DNA of 64,000 nt from the NCBI RefSeq assembly GCF_000346465.2, contig NC_034014.1:5356461-5420460 (forward strand), read 5' to 3'. This stretch comes from Prunus persica. Its lineage: Eukaryota; Streptophyta; Magnoliopsida; Rosales; Rosaceae. Every line of letters begins with the position of its first letter. The stretch's first letter is position 1. Under the pieces are notes generated by a model that was not told the DNA's origin, ran no database searches, and saw only the letters and a list, made by a program, of their open reading frames with translations. Of the stretch, positions 36,501 to 49,095 are shown piece by piece. A program made the translations under genes and the position numbers.

Positions 36501-38863
36501 GCAAGATGTCGGTAATCCTATTTTATTAAGGTAATAGAGCAGATAATATTGATCTATCCAAGGTTTGGTAGGAGCATCCTTAGTTGGTTTAAATTATTAA
36601 TAAATAAATAAAGATGATTGGGCGTCAATGCGCAGTGAGCACAGTTAATTACCAACAATGTCACATGATTATAGTAAAGCGTACTTATAATGTTCTTAAT
36701 TATGGGGACAGTCTCATGGTAATTGGCAAGGGCTCACAGTTAACCAAAAACCTGAAAAGTACTAGTACAAGCTTGTTTTGAGAGCATTATCTCCTGACCT
36801 CTTCGACTTTTTCCTAAACGATGAAAAAATGAAGTTGACAGAGTTTGTAATTTGGTCATGTTTAAAAGCGTTGAATTTCATATTGATGAAATTGAAACCC
36901 TATAACCCATTTCGATAATGATACTGACTTGCAGGGAGTAAAATGTAGGGAATCCTAATTTCAACATAGACTCCCTCTCATAAAAGCAATCCATTTGAAA
37001 TTGGGCTACCATCACTTTTGGTTATATGCCCCTTATGCTTTTGAGATTGCTTATTCTCCCAACAATATGAATATACCCCATGCAAAACCAAAAGCAAATT
37101 CCCACATAAGTTAACCAATTGTTGAAAGCAATTCCCTCTTATCTCATTTTAGTATACTAAGTGCCAACACCTAACTCCTCCTTTCCTTCGAAGTTGGATA
37201 TTTTTAGCCAAAAGCCATCACTAGAATTAAGGATCGAATGATGCATGCCTAGTGGTGGAGCATCTGTCTACCGATGACCACGAGAAAACAGTCATGTTTT
37301 TTGTCTATCATCCACTTAAATATTAAAATACAATTCGTAATTATCTGAATTTGAAAATAAATATCCCATTATTGGTCATCACCATTGAAGCTTCCTTCAA
37401 TTTTGAAAGGGACTTGCAAAGAGAATTTATAAGGTCAGAAGGGTACGTGTACATTGGTTGTTATTTGGTAGCCAACTTGGATGAAGATATTTATTTAGCC
37501 GCAAATCAGGATTTTTTAACTTAATTAATTATATTTTTAGATGACATTTCTTTTTTTGGGTGGGTGGAAGAAGGACATTTCGAGAAGTCTCTAATGCTTT
37601 CGTCTTTCTTTCCTCACCAGAAGGCCCAAAGCCTTTCCCACTTGCATTGCACGACAGCAAATCGGATTGCTCCCAAATTTAGCTAAGCTTTTTGCATGGT
37701 CAGCCCAATTTAGCAAAAGCTTACGTCTCCCTCCAAATCATGAAGTTTTTGTTTGTTGCTGTTTGGGTTTTGCTGGTGTTAAGAGCATAATTAACATGTC
37801 GATGACTAGCTAATCATATTTTATTAATTAACTTAAGTTTTACGATTGATTCTTCATCAATCAACGACTAAGAATCATTCATTTACACGCAAATGACTAA
37901 CATTAATAGCGTGAATGACTAACCCTAAAATGTTTGTAATCATAGTATTGAATGTCTTTGTCAACATGTTTTGAAAATACCAACTACGTTGTCAAGCTTT
38001 CTTTCGGGATTCATTTTTCAAGATGGTTTCTTCAAGCAATAGTTTTCTCACAGGGGTAGACAATGCACTTGAAAGTGATTTTTAACTTGTTAACGTCTAA
38101 TTCGTCTACTTATTTTCGTATTAGTTAGCGTATGATTTATTGAATTTGTAATACGCATTTGAGAAGTAATATTCTTTTATCAAATTTACGTTGTCACATA
38201 TATTTATATTGTTAGATTGTGAATTCAAACTGCACTTTGAGATAAAATCGATATAATCAACGGTCTGCCACAATTGAAAGATTAGTCCTAAATGATGAAG
38301 ATAGAACACCAAGAACATTATTTTTTATGAAAGAAAAATTCTATTTTCTTGATTTCTTTGTTAGAGAATGGAACAAGTAAGAGTAAGGTCAAATATGATA
38401 TGCAAGTTGGAAAGCTGATGTGGTTGTAACTTGTACTTGTCATTGATATTTTGGAATTAGATTCCGTAAAATATAAACATCCATGTTAAAGATTCATTGG
38501 TCAAGAATATACCAACCATTAAAATATTTTGTTGGGATCCAATCAATTGTTAAATATAAGTCCCTGAGAAAACCAAGTTGTGTGTTAGAATGGGAAAGAA
38601 AGATAACGTAGAAGTAGCGATCAGTCCAATTTAGAATGGACCCTCTTACATATCTGGGTCAACAATTGAACATCGTCTAGATAAGTTGGCTTCCATTTTT
38701 TCTACATTTTGTTGTATAAGAAATTGATGGTGGACTCTAAACAAAACCCAAAACGGTCTTTTTCTGTTTATATTTTTTATGATAATGAGAGGAAAAATCA
38801 GCTATAGAAATTGCTAGTGGTCAAAGTCATTGGAGATCTGTTTGATGATTGAAATATATAGTT

Positions 38864-39040
38864 CTGATCTCTTGGACTATAGGGGTCTAAGAGATTTGTG
38901 ATCACTCATTGTTGCATGTAAATTCAACGGTTCATTCACTCTTGCACTCCTTTTAAAAATTTTTTTTTGAACTATTGGATTAATATCCAACGGTGGGTGA
39001 CCACAATCTCTTGGACTTCTGTAGTCCAAGAAATCGGGAC
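38864..39040. mobile_element. MITE with 43-bp inverted ends, copy B
   Basis: The left end (ctgatctcttggactatagg, continuing ggtctaagagatttgtgatcac) and the reverse complement of the right end (cccgatttcttggactacag, continuing aagtccaagagattgtggtcac) match over about 43 bases. Each arm also contains its own small palindrome (tcttggacta...ggtctaaga). About 177 bp, no coding capacity. A diverged relative lies at 17803-17950. Confidence 0.75.
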
Positions 39041-39491
39041 TGTTGAAATATAATACAAATGTGTGACAAAAAATATATAAACCATGAGATTCTGGAGCAT
39101 TATGAAATGTCGGAAACAACAAATGAAAAATTGAGATTATTATGAACGATAATTTACATTGTTTCCTTATGCTAAAGAAATGCAAGCAATTGTATCGCTA
39201 ATTCTAAAAAATAAATGCAAGGAATAAGTGATTAAAAACAAACAAATTAAGGACTATTGAACATGAAAAATCTGACGTTGCTTTGTCATAAGCCCAGGTC
39301 CTCTTTTGTAAAACCATTAATGAGATCAAATCCCTCCATCACTGGGCCTCTTTTGGAAACCCATTAAACATCCCAGGTCACAAGAATTATCCTGAAAATT
39401 TCTCAATAAAGCCAAGAAATGCTTCAATTCAGCCATTTCGTTCATATTAATTAAACCCTAAACCCCTAAACTTTATAAGGATAGTTTCGAA

Positions 39492-39672
39492 TTTCTAGTT
39501 TGCTCCAATATCTCAAACTTATTAAGGTTTGTTTTGCGTTTCTAATAAATCTACCATTCAACAAATGTGTGTCTATCAACTTGATATTCTACAAATATAT
39601 GAAGTTCATCATCATGCAAATGTGATTATAGAATAAGCAATAGATGTTGCATGATATATCAGTAAAATTTAC
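39492..39672. repeat. dispersed repeat, copy 1 (shared with 45099-45282)
   Basis: Alignable blocks in the same order as the second copy: tttgctccaatatctcaaac, tcatgcaaatgtga, and gcaatagatgttgcatgata (gcaatgtatgttgcatgata in copy 2). Family unknown. Confidence 0.75.
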
Positions 39673-40244
39673 TTTCTGGAATTCAGACATTTTATTTGCT
39701 TGGCTTCGTGAGGTGTGAGAACCATGCTATTCAAAGTTGGCTAAATTATACTTTTGTTCCGTATGTTTAGGTTTAATTCCACTTCTATCCTTACAATTCT
39801 AATTGCAGCAATATAATTAGCTAACGTTTTAGAGGTGGTCTAACTTCTCATTTGCCACATTGATCGATGAAAATAATTAAAAGATTAACAAGTTCAACTA
39901 TTAGACGAATTGTCATCTACAAGGGTTACACGAATTGTCAAGCTATTTACCTTTCCTGATATGGTTAACAAATCACAAATGATACACATATATAGGCTGC
40001 AAATTTGCCTGAACCAAGACATGTATGTCCATGAAGAGGAGCCATTTCAATGCTATGTCAACTACTAGAATGGTCACTAACTTCTAAACAAAATCGGTGC
40101 TAGACAAAGTATTTCCGTCGATCAACATGCTTGTCCTGTTGCTCCAAATACTGGAATATACAGGAAGCAATAAGTGGAGAATGGTTTTTGCATGAATGGT
40201 ATGCAAACAACTATGCAAGGCTTCTGGGATAGGCATTGACACTA

Positions 40245-42701
40245 CTATGCTCTTAATGCTAGAAACTCCTCCACATTCTGTAGAATGCCTTTGTCATACG
40301 GATTCCTGAACCTAATATTCGCAAAGCTTTGCCCTGGACGGACGAAAGATCAGATATATATCATGGATATAATCATATAGATTTGTGACAAATATGAATA
40401 TCCAGAATTGGTGCTGCGACTTGCACTTACCTGGCTGGGGTTGAACAAGTAGTTGGAACTCTGGATACTTCTTCCATTTTATCTAGAAAATAAATAACCA
40501 AAAATTAAATATTCAGAAGGGTCACTATTTCGAACCGGACAAGGGTCAGACATTGTGAATATGGGCACGATATATGTTAATACTTCCAGTTTCTCAAACA
40601 CACAGACGAACGAACATACAGACACCACAACCACATCAACCCATTCTTTTTTCTTTTACCATCAGAATCCGTTTATGATTGAGGAACTTACCCACTCATC
40701 AGTTCTGATGTTGACGCATACACAATATATATGCCATATCACAAACACCACCTACTCATACACCAATGGGGATAATTAGATTTCATAAGAAGCTAGCTAA
40801 TTACTAATATATCATTTAGAAAGCAGCAGAACTTATGTATTAGCATTAGTGATACATACCTGCCATACCAGTTGGAGAATCATGAACAGAATTGTGCTAA
40901 CAGCTAAATTTTCAGAAAGAGTAGGCTACACAATTGATTTAGAAAAGCAGTGTAAGTTGCAAAGGCATAGATAACTAATGCTGTAAGTAATTTTATACTG
41001 AAGTGTGACAGAAAGCCACATTGTTGAATTAAAAATTTGTTTAAGTTGCAGGGTTCAATGACCTACCTCCATGCTGGGTCTATCTAAGATCCCGGATTTG
41101 GCAGCAACTGAGCAAATAGTGTAGGGATCCAAAAATGAGTAATAGAATGTAAAACAAAGTAATTTTGGAAAGACATTGAACAGGAAAACACAAGATTGTC
41201 TGTAAATTGGGATCAGAATCAGTAACAACAAGAGTGCTAGCTTACAAAGCGATGCGCATACTAAATAAGAAGCTTCAGTAGAGATAAACCCAAACAGAAG
41301 AATTAGGAAAAGGAGATGATTGTTTTGGCCTGTACAACAATGGCAACAATAATATCATCAACTACTAGGGAGTAAAATACAACCAACATGAAAATCAGTT
41401 GCAGGCCAACTTAAAAGGAAATTACATAGGATATAAGTTTTTCTAACTAGCTAGCTTGAACTTTAAATACAACTTACATGGAGAATACTAGTAGACAAAG
41501 AATGTCCCTTACCTATACAATTCCCAAAAGCAGGACAATGGTGGTCAAGACCCTTTATGTATGCCTTGCAGGTTCTGCAATATCGTACCCTCGTCCCCAA
41601 ACCAGAACCCTGAGAAAGACAAAGTACATGACCAGCATCCAGATTACAATACGTATGATACCACAGCAGTTGTATTCTTTAAAGGAAACTGTTCTATTAT
41701 AATACAATCTACCGGACTATATTATCGACTCTCAATCTTTACCACAGATTCAAATAACAAACAGCTTATCATCATGGGTTCAAGTTTGACATATTACATA
41801 TGACAACATAAGATGTTACACTGTCTGGTAATAAAACATTTCCCAATCTGTAATGCTCAAGAAATGGAGAGAATGAAAACTATTACTTCAGTTGATTCAT
41901 GACATGGAAGCTCCAACTCCTGCACCAATAATAAGATTATTAGCTGAGTCTCCCATTTGTTTCAGCATAAAATAGTTCTGCGAAAAGAGAAAATTTTTCC
42001 TCAAAATTATGTTTCCGTAAATAAATTTAAAAATGGAACCCCAGTTGAAAATTTCCAACCTCATCATGATTATCAACTTGAGAAACTGAACTATTCAAAG
42101 GTTGGTCTGAAGAGGCAGACCCATTTGTTACAATGCCAGGGTCACTTGTAAGTATACTGCCAATAGCAACCCACTTGTCACTGTTAGAATTTGTCAGTTC
42201 AAATTGAGTTGGAGACCAAATTAGCAAAGTGTAGCTTATATTATAACAACCTATAGAGACCAATGACGAGGAACACAACCTCACCGCTGAAAACGGCGTC
42301 GTTTAGTAGTGGCACAGCTGCAGCAGGCACATAGATTATTGTTCAATCAAGTTTGTTCAACACCCAAAATCTTCAATTAATTACTGAATTAAATCAAGCT
42401 GACCTTGTCTGATAACAGAGACGTAAAAGCCCCAAATAAAGAGAATGTTGAAGAAAACGAAAGCCGGAGCTGAAGCACGGACTTGAAGAAGCCTCCTTCT
42501 GCACCATCCACCAAAACCCAGAAACAGCAGAAGCAGTAGAGCTGAGAACGCCAGTTGGGTGAGAAAGGATGAGGCAGAGAAGAAGCGGGGGACCAAAGTG
42601 AGGACCAATTGAGTGAGGAAGACGAAGATACAGGACACTATGCAACGACCAATTGACTTGGACTGAGACAAGTGCTTTCTTTGATCTTGTGTTTCAACCA
42701 T
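40245..42701 (-). CDS. DHHC-type protein S-acyltransferase (plant PAT)
   Basis: Eleven exons on the minus strand: 42701-42404, 42317-42251, 42156-42060, 41919-41887, 41609-41513, 41329-41246, 41107-41067, 40925-40860, 40751-40692, 40482-40431 and 40333-40245. All junctions are GT-AG and the phases fit, giving 327 residues ending in FLALRA. Such enzymes attach palmitate to cysteines of membrane proteins in Golgi, vacuolar or plasma membranes. Three hydrophobic segments precede the core (residues about 20-100), followed by a DPG motif (SDPGIV), the catalytic stretch GLDHHCPAFGNCIGQNN, then FLILLFGFISTEASYLV and VSTILFMILQLVWQVVFVIW membrane segments and a TDEW motif in the place of TTxE. The cysteine-rich domain is shortened: RVRYCRTCKAYIKGLDHHC has one CxxC pair and lacks the usual KPxRxxHC half, and the normal Trp after DHHCP is Ala-Phe. 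The catalytic Cys is present. PAT subclass not assigned with certainty. Confidence 0.9.
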
Positions 42702-42957
42702 AGTTTTTCAAATTCGTTCCAGCAAAGCTATGCTTGGATGTGAAATGGAGTTTGAACAAGGAAATAAACAGAGAAGATAAACAACCTCTCCGTGTAGCTG
42801 TAACCATGCATCACGTCAAGAAATTACTCCTCTATGGAGCCAACAAGCGTTCAGATTACAATTTTGAATTAGTGGTTTTTCAAAAAGCATTTTAATTTGT
42901 ATATATGAATTTTTTAAATATTTTTGGTTTACGTGGAAAACTTAGGGTAAAAAATAG

Positions 42958-43401
42958 TTTATCCGCACGGCTATTCTTTTTGACATGGGGCGTCGAATCG
43001 CTAGTTGGGCGCTAGGCGCGTGGCGCGTCCTCTTTGTTTTTTTGAAAAAATAGTACGTATAGCCGCATGGCTATACGCGGAATTTTTTATTTTAAAAACA
43101 GTATAGCCGCGCGGCTTTACCCTTTAAATTGCATACAGTTAAGCATATAGCCGCACGGCTATACTTGTTTGACACGTCCGCTAATTGGGCACTAGGCGCT
43201 GGGCGGGTCCTTTTTTCTTCGCAAAATAGCTCCTTATATGTAGTATAGCTTGACGGCTATTTTTTGTTATTAAAAAAATTTTGTTTTTTCCCCGATTTTT
43301 GTTTATCGATAGTTTAGAGCATTATCCATTACTGTTAGACCACGCGGCTATACTTGGGATTTTTTTTTAAAAAAAAAGAGAGTATAGTCGCATGGCTTTA
43401 C
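42958..43401. repeat. cluster of seven GTATAGCCGC-type palindromes
   Basis: The 20-base near-palindrome gtatagccgcacggctatac, or a variant, occurs at 42958, 43057, 43101, 43144, 43242, 43334 and 43381. Two copies (42958 and 43144) are followed by a shared module (ttgacat/acg..., tagttgggcgctaggcgc) at 42979-43035 and 43169-43222. The motifs are GC-rich in AT-rich surroundings. Probably part of a repeat family; not identified. Confidence 0.8.
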
Positions 43402-43586
43402 TGGAAGTCGGAAAATTATGCTTATGATGATAAGTCTTGAGAAAAACAATAATTAGAATATCTTTCTCTAGTGAAAAGAGCAAAACCTATAATGAATTTG
43501 GCATTGAATGAACAAAATATGAAGAACAAATATGGTAGACGAAAAGAGGAATGTGTGACATTATTTTGGATTTTATGATTATACTT

Positions 43587-44009
43587 TAATTTTCACATTT
43601 TATTTAAGGAGCTTCACTATTATGCTAAATATAAGGGCCCAAACTATAGAACGACTCCTATAACAAAATCCTTATGTGAAATAAACTTTAGAAATACACC
43701 CAAAATTCATTTACAACATAAACAAGTTTGGAACTTCTTATAAATGACAAACATGACATCGCATTTGTTAAAACAAGCTCAATCCAACACCTATTAGGCT
43801 GTTGTAGAGTTAATTTTCACATTTTATTTGAAGAGCTTCACTATTATGCTCAAAATAGGGGCCCAAAATATAGAACGACTCCCATAACAAAACCCATATA
43901 TGAAATAAACTTTAGAAACGCATCTAAAATTCATTTATTATAAATAAACTTGGACTTCCTATAAATGACAAACTGGCCATCGCATTTGTTAAAACAAGCC
44001 TAATCCAAC
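43587..44009. repeat. 200-bp near-tandem duplication
   Basis: Unit 1 (43587-43788) and unit 2 (43811-44009) share taattttcacattttattt, gagcttcactattatgct, tagaacgactcc, gaaataaactttagaaa and tcgcatttgttaaaacaag in order. Divergence is modest. No coding capacity recognised. Confidence 0.85.
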
Positions 44010-44059
44010 TCACCCAAAAAAAAAAAAAAACCAAAAATAATACAAAGAAGCCCACCTCA

Positions 44060-44285
44060 TTATGATTGTTAATACGCATTTTGCGACTGTTAATGCACTT
44101 TTTATAACTATAAATACACTTTATATGCATGTTAATATCTTCTTCTTTTTTTAATGTATGTTAATACACATTTTACGTCTGCTAATACATTTTTTTTTAT
44201 GACTATTAATACACATTCTATAACTGTTAATACACTTTATATGCAAGTTAATATATTTTTTAATGAATTTTCATACATATTCTAA
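44060..44285. repeat. AT-rich degenerate minisatellite (gttaatacac-type)
   Basis: About nine imperfect units of roughly 22-26 bp built on tgttaatacacttt(a)tat; it follows directly after the duplicated 200-bp block. Confidence 0.75.
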
Positions 44286-44289
44286 GTGG

Positions 44290-45560
44290 GCCCTTTAATT
44301 CATTTTCTTCCCTTCCCAAACCCAACTAGAGCAGCTTTTACCATTCAGAGTATTTAAAATGAAATTACATGGCTCAGTATAGTTTGTTTCTTCAAAGTTG
44401 GTTCATAAAGTGTCAAACAAAGTATTTAAGGTTTTTTCAAGGATGAGCAAAATGTGAAATGAAAAGGAGGCATAAATAGAGAAACACAAATTCAAAAGTT
44501 ACGAATTAACCAATGCTACAAATAGATAGAACCTACATGAAATCACAAGTTATTCTTAGCAACAAGCACACGCATGGTCATAGGCCTCAATAAGAAGCTT
44601 TGCACTACCTAGATGTCCTCATGCAGCCTCATTATTTGCATAAAACACCAAAGGAAATAGATAAAATACAAAAAACTTTAATTGCTATAGAATAATCAAA
44701 TGTTACACAAATAATTTAACATACATTGAGAAGAAGCCGACAGTCAGTGTCCAACAACTGCAGAAGCAGCTTGTGACTATAGAAATGCAAGTAAACATGC
44801 ATCTAGTTCTGAATCGTACTTTGAAGATCTACTGAGGGGAGCTTTTAAGTTTCTATTTTCTAAAAGCATAGCCACACCAAAGATTTGTTTACATATACAA
44901 GACTAATTAGAGCATGGAAGTCGATTTTTTCAGCACCGTGATGCTAAAACGGGAATAAAGGTATTTTATTTGATTAATTAAATTTAAAAAATGTACAGAC
45001 GTTTTAGTTTTGAGTTTCTTTTTAGTTTGTTTATAAAGATTAAATGATTGTGAGTTTCTTAATTAGTAAAAATAAAACGGGACATACTTATCAATCTAAT
45101 TTATAGTTTACTCCAATATCTCAAACTTATTAAAAGTTTGTTCTCGATTTTTAATGAAACCATCATTAACCATGTCAACTTAATACTCTGCAAATATATA
45201 CAAATATATTAAGTTCATTGTCATGCAAATGTGACTACAGAAAAAGCAATGTATGTTGCATGATATGAAAATATAAATTTCCTTATTGGAGAATTGGGTA
45301 AGAGCCAGAAAACATACTTTTGCCATGGAAATAACGAATTGGATATCTGAAATAATCAAAACAGAGGTAGAGCCAGAAAAAAAATAAAAAAAATAAATAA
45401 AAACATAAAAAAATTTAGAATGGGCCAAACCATATTAATTTCTGGACCACCATGTAAATGAGCTGTGGGCTGGAAATCATCATGGGCTAATTTAAATGTT
45501 ATTTTTTTATTATAGAAAATAGCAAAATAGACGAGCGCTTTTTTTCCAAAAGAAATCAAA
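44290..45560. other. gene-free intergenic region
   Basis: No gene seen. It contains the second copy of a dispersed repeat (45099-45282). Confidence 0.6.
45099..45282. repeat. dispersed repeat, copy 2 (shared with 39492-39672)
   Basis: Same orientation as copy 1; blocks tttactccaatatctcaaac, tcatgcaaatgtga and gcaatgtatgttgcatgata are conserved. The two copies flank the DHHC gene 5.6 kb apart. Confidence 0.75.
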
Positions 45561-45564
45561 TAGT

Positions 45565-46310
45565 ATTCACGTGTGCGTGTCTGTGTTTTTTTTCCGATTT
45601 TCTACGGCGTTGTTTTTTTTGCCCAATCAAAACAAGCACGGTGAGATAAGGCTCCGGCATCACCTACGTGTGATGCAATAAGTTCCCACAGTTTAAGGAA
45701 AGGCCGTTGCGCAAAGCACCAGGCTTCGTTACAGTCATCTGCGCTGTCCTTTACGGCGGGTCACATGCACCTGCATCACCCCCGCCCTGCCGCTGTCTCC
45801 TGTGCCCCACACGGGGGCCCCACACGTGCGCATCGACGGTGCATATAATACTTCCTTACATTATTTCTTCTCAGAGATGCACCGAGTATCATGAGATCCC
45901 AAACCGACGGCTCTGATTCGTCCTCAACTCCGAGACCCGATCCTGCCACGTCGGACAGCGCAAAGGGATCATCATTGCCTACACGTCGACCATGTGCCGC
46001 AGTTTTCGCCTTCCTCGTGGGACCCCACTACTGTTCTCCCCTCGTGTTGTTTGATCCGACGGCTGGGAACAGTTTTAACAGGGCTTACGAGGCTCTTGAG
46101 CCGAGCCGGATGGCAACGGGGGGCCAGCCAGCCACTGTGGCGCTGCCGCGTGTCTATGTGGTGTGGAGTGAAGCGACGGTCTAGCTTTTCCCACCACCCA
46201 CCCGATTCATGTGGCCCACGTGTATATGCGATTCTGATATGGCAGGCTGTGTACACACTGGGATAGGGATCGGACGTCTCAAAAATCCCGTGAGCTTTCT
46301 ACGTGTACGG
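45565..46310. promoter_or_regulatory. GC-rich patch with clustered ACGT-core (G-box/ABRE-like) motifs
   Basis: Perfect CACGTG boxes occur at 45568, 45823 and 46217, with further ACGT cores at 45666, 45949, 45983, 46273 and 46301. G-boxes and ABREs are bound by bZIP and bHLH factors. The patch is conspicuously GC-rich compared with its flanks and contains short overlapping open frames (45891-46184 plus; 46256-45972 minus) that I do not recognise. No gene with clear exons lies nearby, so this may be a regulatory region, a relic promoter or a decayed gene. Confidence 0.3.
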
Positions 46311-49000
46311 GTGGGATTTATCTTCAGAAAATAGTCAAAGGCTTCTAGGTGTAGCCCCAGCAAACCAGTTTTTCCAGTGAGGTCCATTTGGATTTTGTCT
46401 GTGATCAATCCTAGTGCAACAAATGGATCATTTTGGTCAGTATGTGATTTTTTTATGTCCACCTTTTGTATCGAATATATGTTAATATTATTTAATATTC
46501 ATAACTTTTGAACGTGACATTATAAAAAAAAAGTTAGGATGTCGTCAAGTCAATTTATTGATTTGACAGAATTGTTATTTCTCAACATTTGTGTGGTAAA
46601 CAGTAAATTATATAGTTTCAAATATCATAGTTTAGATACAAGTGGTGTGGAGTTAATTATTGATATTTGGTTCTATGTGTACCCAATTATTTATTTTGAC
46701 TTGAATGAAACCATACAAACGCTACAAAACAAAATGCCTTGTCTCCGTAAACAATCTCACATTCGCTTTTAAATTTCTGGAATTCTATCGTTCACACCTT
46801 TGTCACATAAAATAACAAGGTTTTATTATGAGAACTGTTATACACACCTTAAAAGAGGAGAACAATTTGTATATTACGGGTTGCTATTATCTAACTAATC
46901 GCATTTTTGTCACGCTGATAAATTTTGTATATAGCATAATGTAATTGGTTGGGGATAGCAAATTAGTTCTATCCCCGTACCATGCAAGTTCTTTTAAAAG
47001 AGGTTTATATTATGTTGCAAGAAGCTTGTGTTCAATTCAATCTTAATATAAATGTATATAAGTTATATATTATGTGTGCCTCATAATTCGATAACCTTTT
47101 AAAATATATATATATAGTTTACCTCAAATTGTATAAGAGACTTGCATAAAAACCTTTTCTTGAGTATGAATAACGCTTCTCTTGATTAAGGTTGAATGAA
47201 TCTATGTAATTGGGCGGGTCCAACGCTCCGCTTATTTTTCATCACAATTCAACCTCATAGAGAAAATGTCATAATTTTGCTGCACTTTGCACCCGGCACA
47301 AACAAAGGGAATGACTTCTAGGAAGGTCATCAATGGAAGACTAATAAGGACCCAAGAAAAAAGAAAAAGAAACAGAGGCCTTTACCAACTGTCCCAGGAG
47401 TTGTTTTGTTTTATGATTTGCTAAATTGTATAGATAACACATGTTGTCCTAAAAGCATGTCAGTCCTTTGCAGTTTTTGCACTAAAACCGCATCTCAAAA
47501 TATCTTATTTCAGACCGAGCTTCCTTTTGAATTAAACAGCGACAAAGAATTACTACTTTAACATTTATTTAATTGATATTCCCCACAATCTCAATCAAGG
47601 CCTCATACTAATTGCCATTGTTTTTGATTGCCACTACAAAACGATGTTGCAGTTCTTATAATTTAATGCAAGTTGGCTTTATTTTATCTTTAAGCATAAT
47701 TAACTCTTTGTTAATGCTTTAGTTAATTGTGTCGTGTCGTTACATGAAACCATTTCATGTGCTTGGCACATTGCATCAGATACTTATAATACATCAGTAT
47801 TGTAGCACGCTTTATATTAGTGCTCGACGCAATGTATTAGACACGGCAAAACTTCTTTTATTATATTTTATTATTTCTTCAACAAATTTGAACCAAATTA
47901 CAAGTCTTAATTAACCAAATGTAAAGAAAGTAACATTTGAATAGAAAATGTATCTGTCACAATCCGAATATTGTATTGCATTGGACAGCTAAGATTGTTC
48001 TGGAATAATTGTAATTTGGAAAGTGGGATTGTTTACGCGTATGGTTTGAGCGAGGCATTATCCAAATATAAATATGAAAAAGTAAAGCATAAGGACTTGT
48101 TGGGTATTTGGTGTATGTCCCACATCGGAGGAGCACTTTTTTACATGCCATAATTGGAATGTTTCCAACCATGCAATATATGCATGGCTAGCATTTTAAT
48201 TTTCTTCTTTTTCGTAGCGTGTGTGCAAGAAATTTGTTGCCTCCATGGTTTGACTGGCCGACATGGTGTTGCCTAATTGGTGCATGCTTCCTAGAAGATG
48301 AAATTAACGTTGGCTTGGTCTAGTCTCTCTTCTTCTTTGATTAGACTTTTGGGCATATTTCTTCAATACTCTACTAGTTTTTAGTCTAACGATACGTATT
48401 TCAAGTTTGAATTTATCTACGTTGATATAAAAGAAAATCGTTAATCAAGATGATTTTTACTTAAATATGTACTCTGTATATTCACAATATATAATTTTCT
48501 ACCTTCACTATTGTTAAACATGGAAAAAAAAAATTCCTAAAACCAAAATCAAACTATATTGGATTAGACTGAACTGTATTATACTATGAGGAGGCAGAAA
48601 TCTAAATCATAGGATTTGTGTCAAAGAATCGTAATACAATAGAATAGTAGTTGCATATAGGTGTACCAAACAAGAAGCACTTTGACATGTAACACTATTT
48701 GGGTTAATTATTTTTTCCAAGATTAAATTAATTCTGTATGTAACTTTTTTCTTTTGTGAATTTTATATTTTACATTCCTAATTGAGTTAGAGAAATTCAA
48801 CGGCGGTATATCACCACTTTGTGTTTTTTTTTGTTTTTTTAATTTACCGGCGGTAGCTAAACCTAAGCCAAATAAACCGTCCGCCTACCGTAACACCAAC
48901 CAACCAACCAAACTTCAGCCGAGTCGACCAACTCCACGGAGCACAGCGCAGCTAAAGTTTAATTCCCAACCCAACAACAACTCAACCCTGGTTAAGAGCC
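46311..49000. other. intergenic region upstream of the PUB13-like gene
   Basis: No gene recognised on either strand. AT-rich; the last 150 bp become pyrimidine-rich and merge into the PUB leader. Confidence 0.6.
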
Positions 49001-49069
49001 GACTCAGCGACTCAGATTGACTCGTAGCCGCGCCACATTAAAAAACTCTCTCTCCCCACTTCCCTTCTG

Positions 49070-49095
49070 CTCTCTCTCTCTCTCTCTCTCTCTCT
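49070..49095. repeat. (CT)n tract in the PUB13-like leader
   Basis: About 13 CT units, followed by further ctctct at 49100-49108, 150 bp upstream of the start codon, sense strand. Confidence 0.9.

Larger units (their letters stand above)
33511..40244. other. gene-free intergenic region
   Basis: About 6.7 kb of AT-rich DNA between the start of XBAT31 and the end of the DHHC gene. No convincing exon on either strand. It contains the MITE at 38864-39040 and a 180-bp repeat at 39492-39672 shared with 45099-45282. Confidence 0.6.

Noticed and set aside
45891..46256. Overlapping open frames on both strands of the GC-rich patch
   Set aside because: Frames on both strands at once are expected in GC-rich DNA; neither translation shows a known motif.
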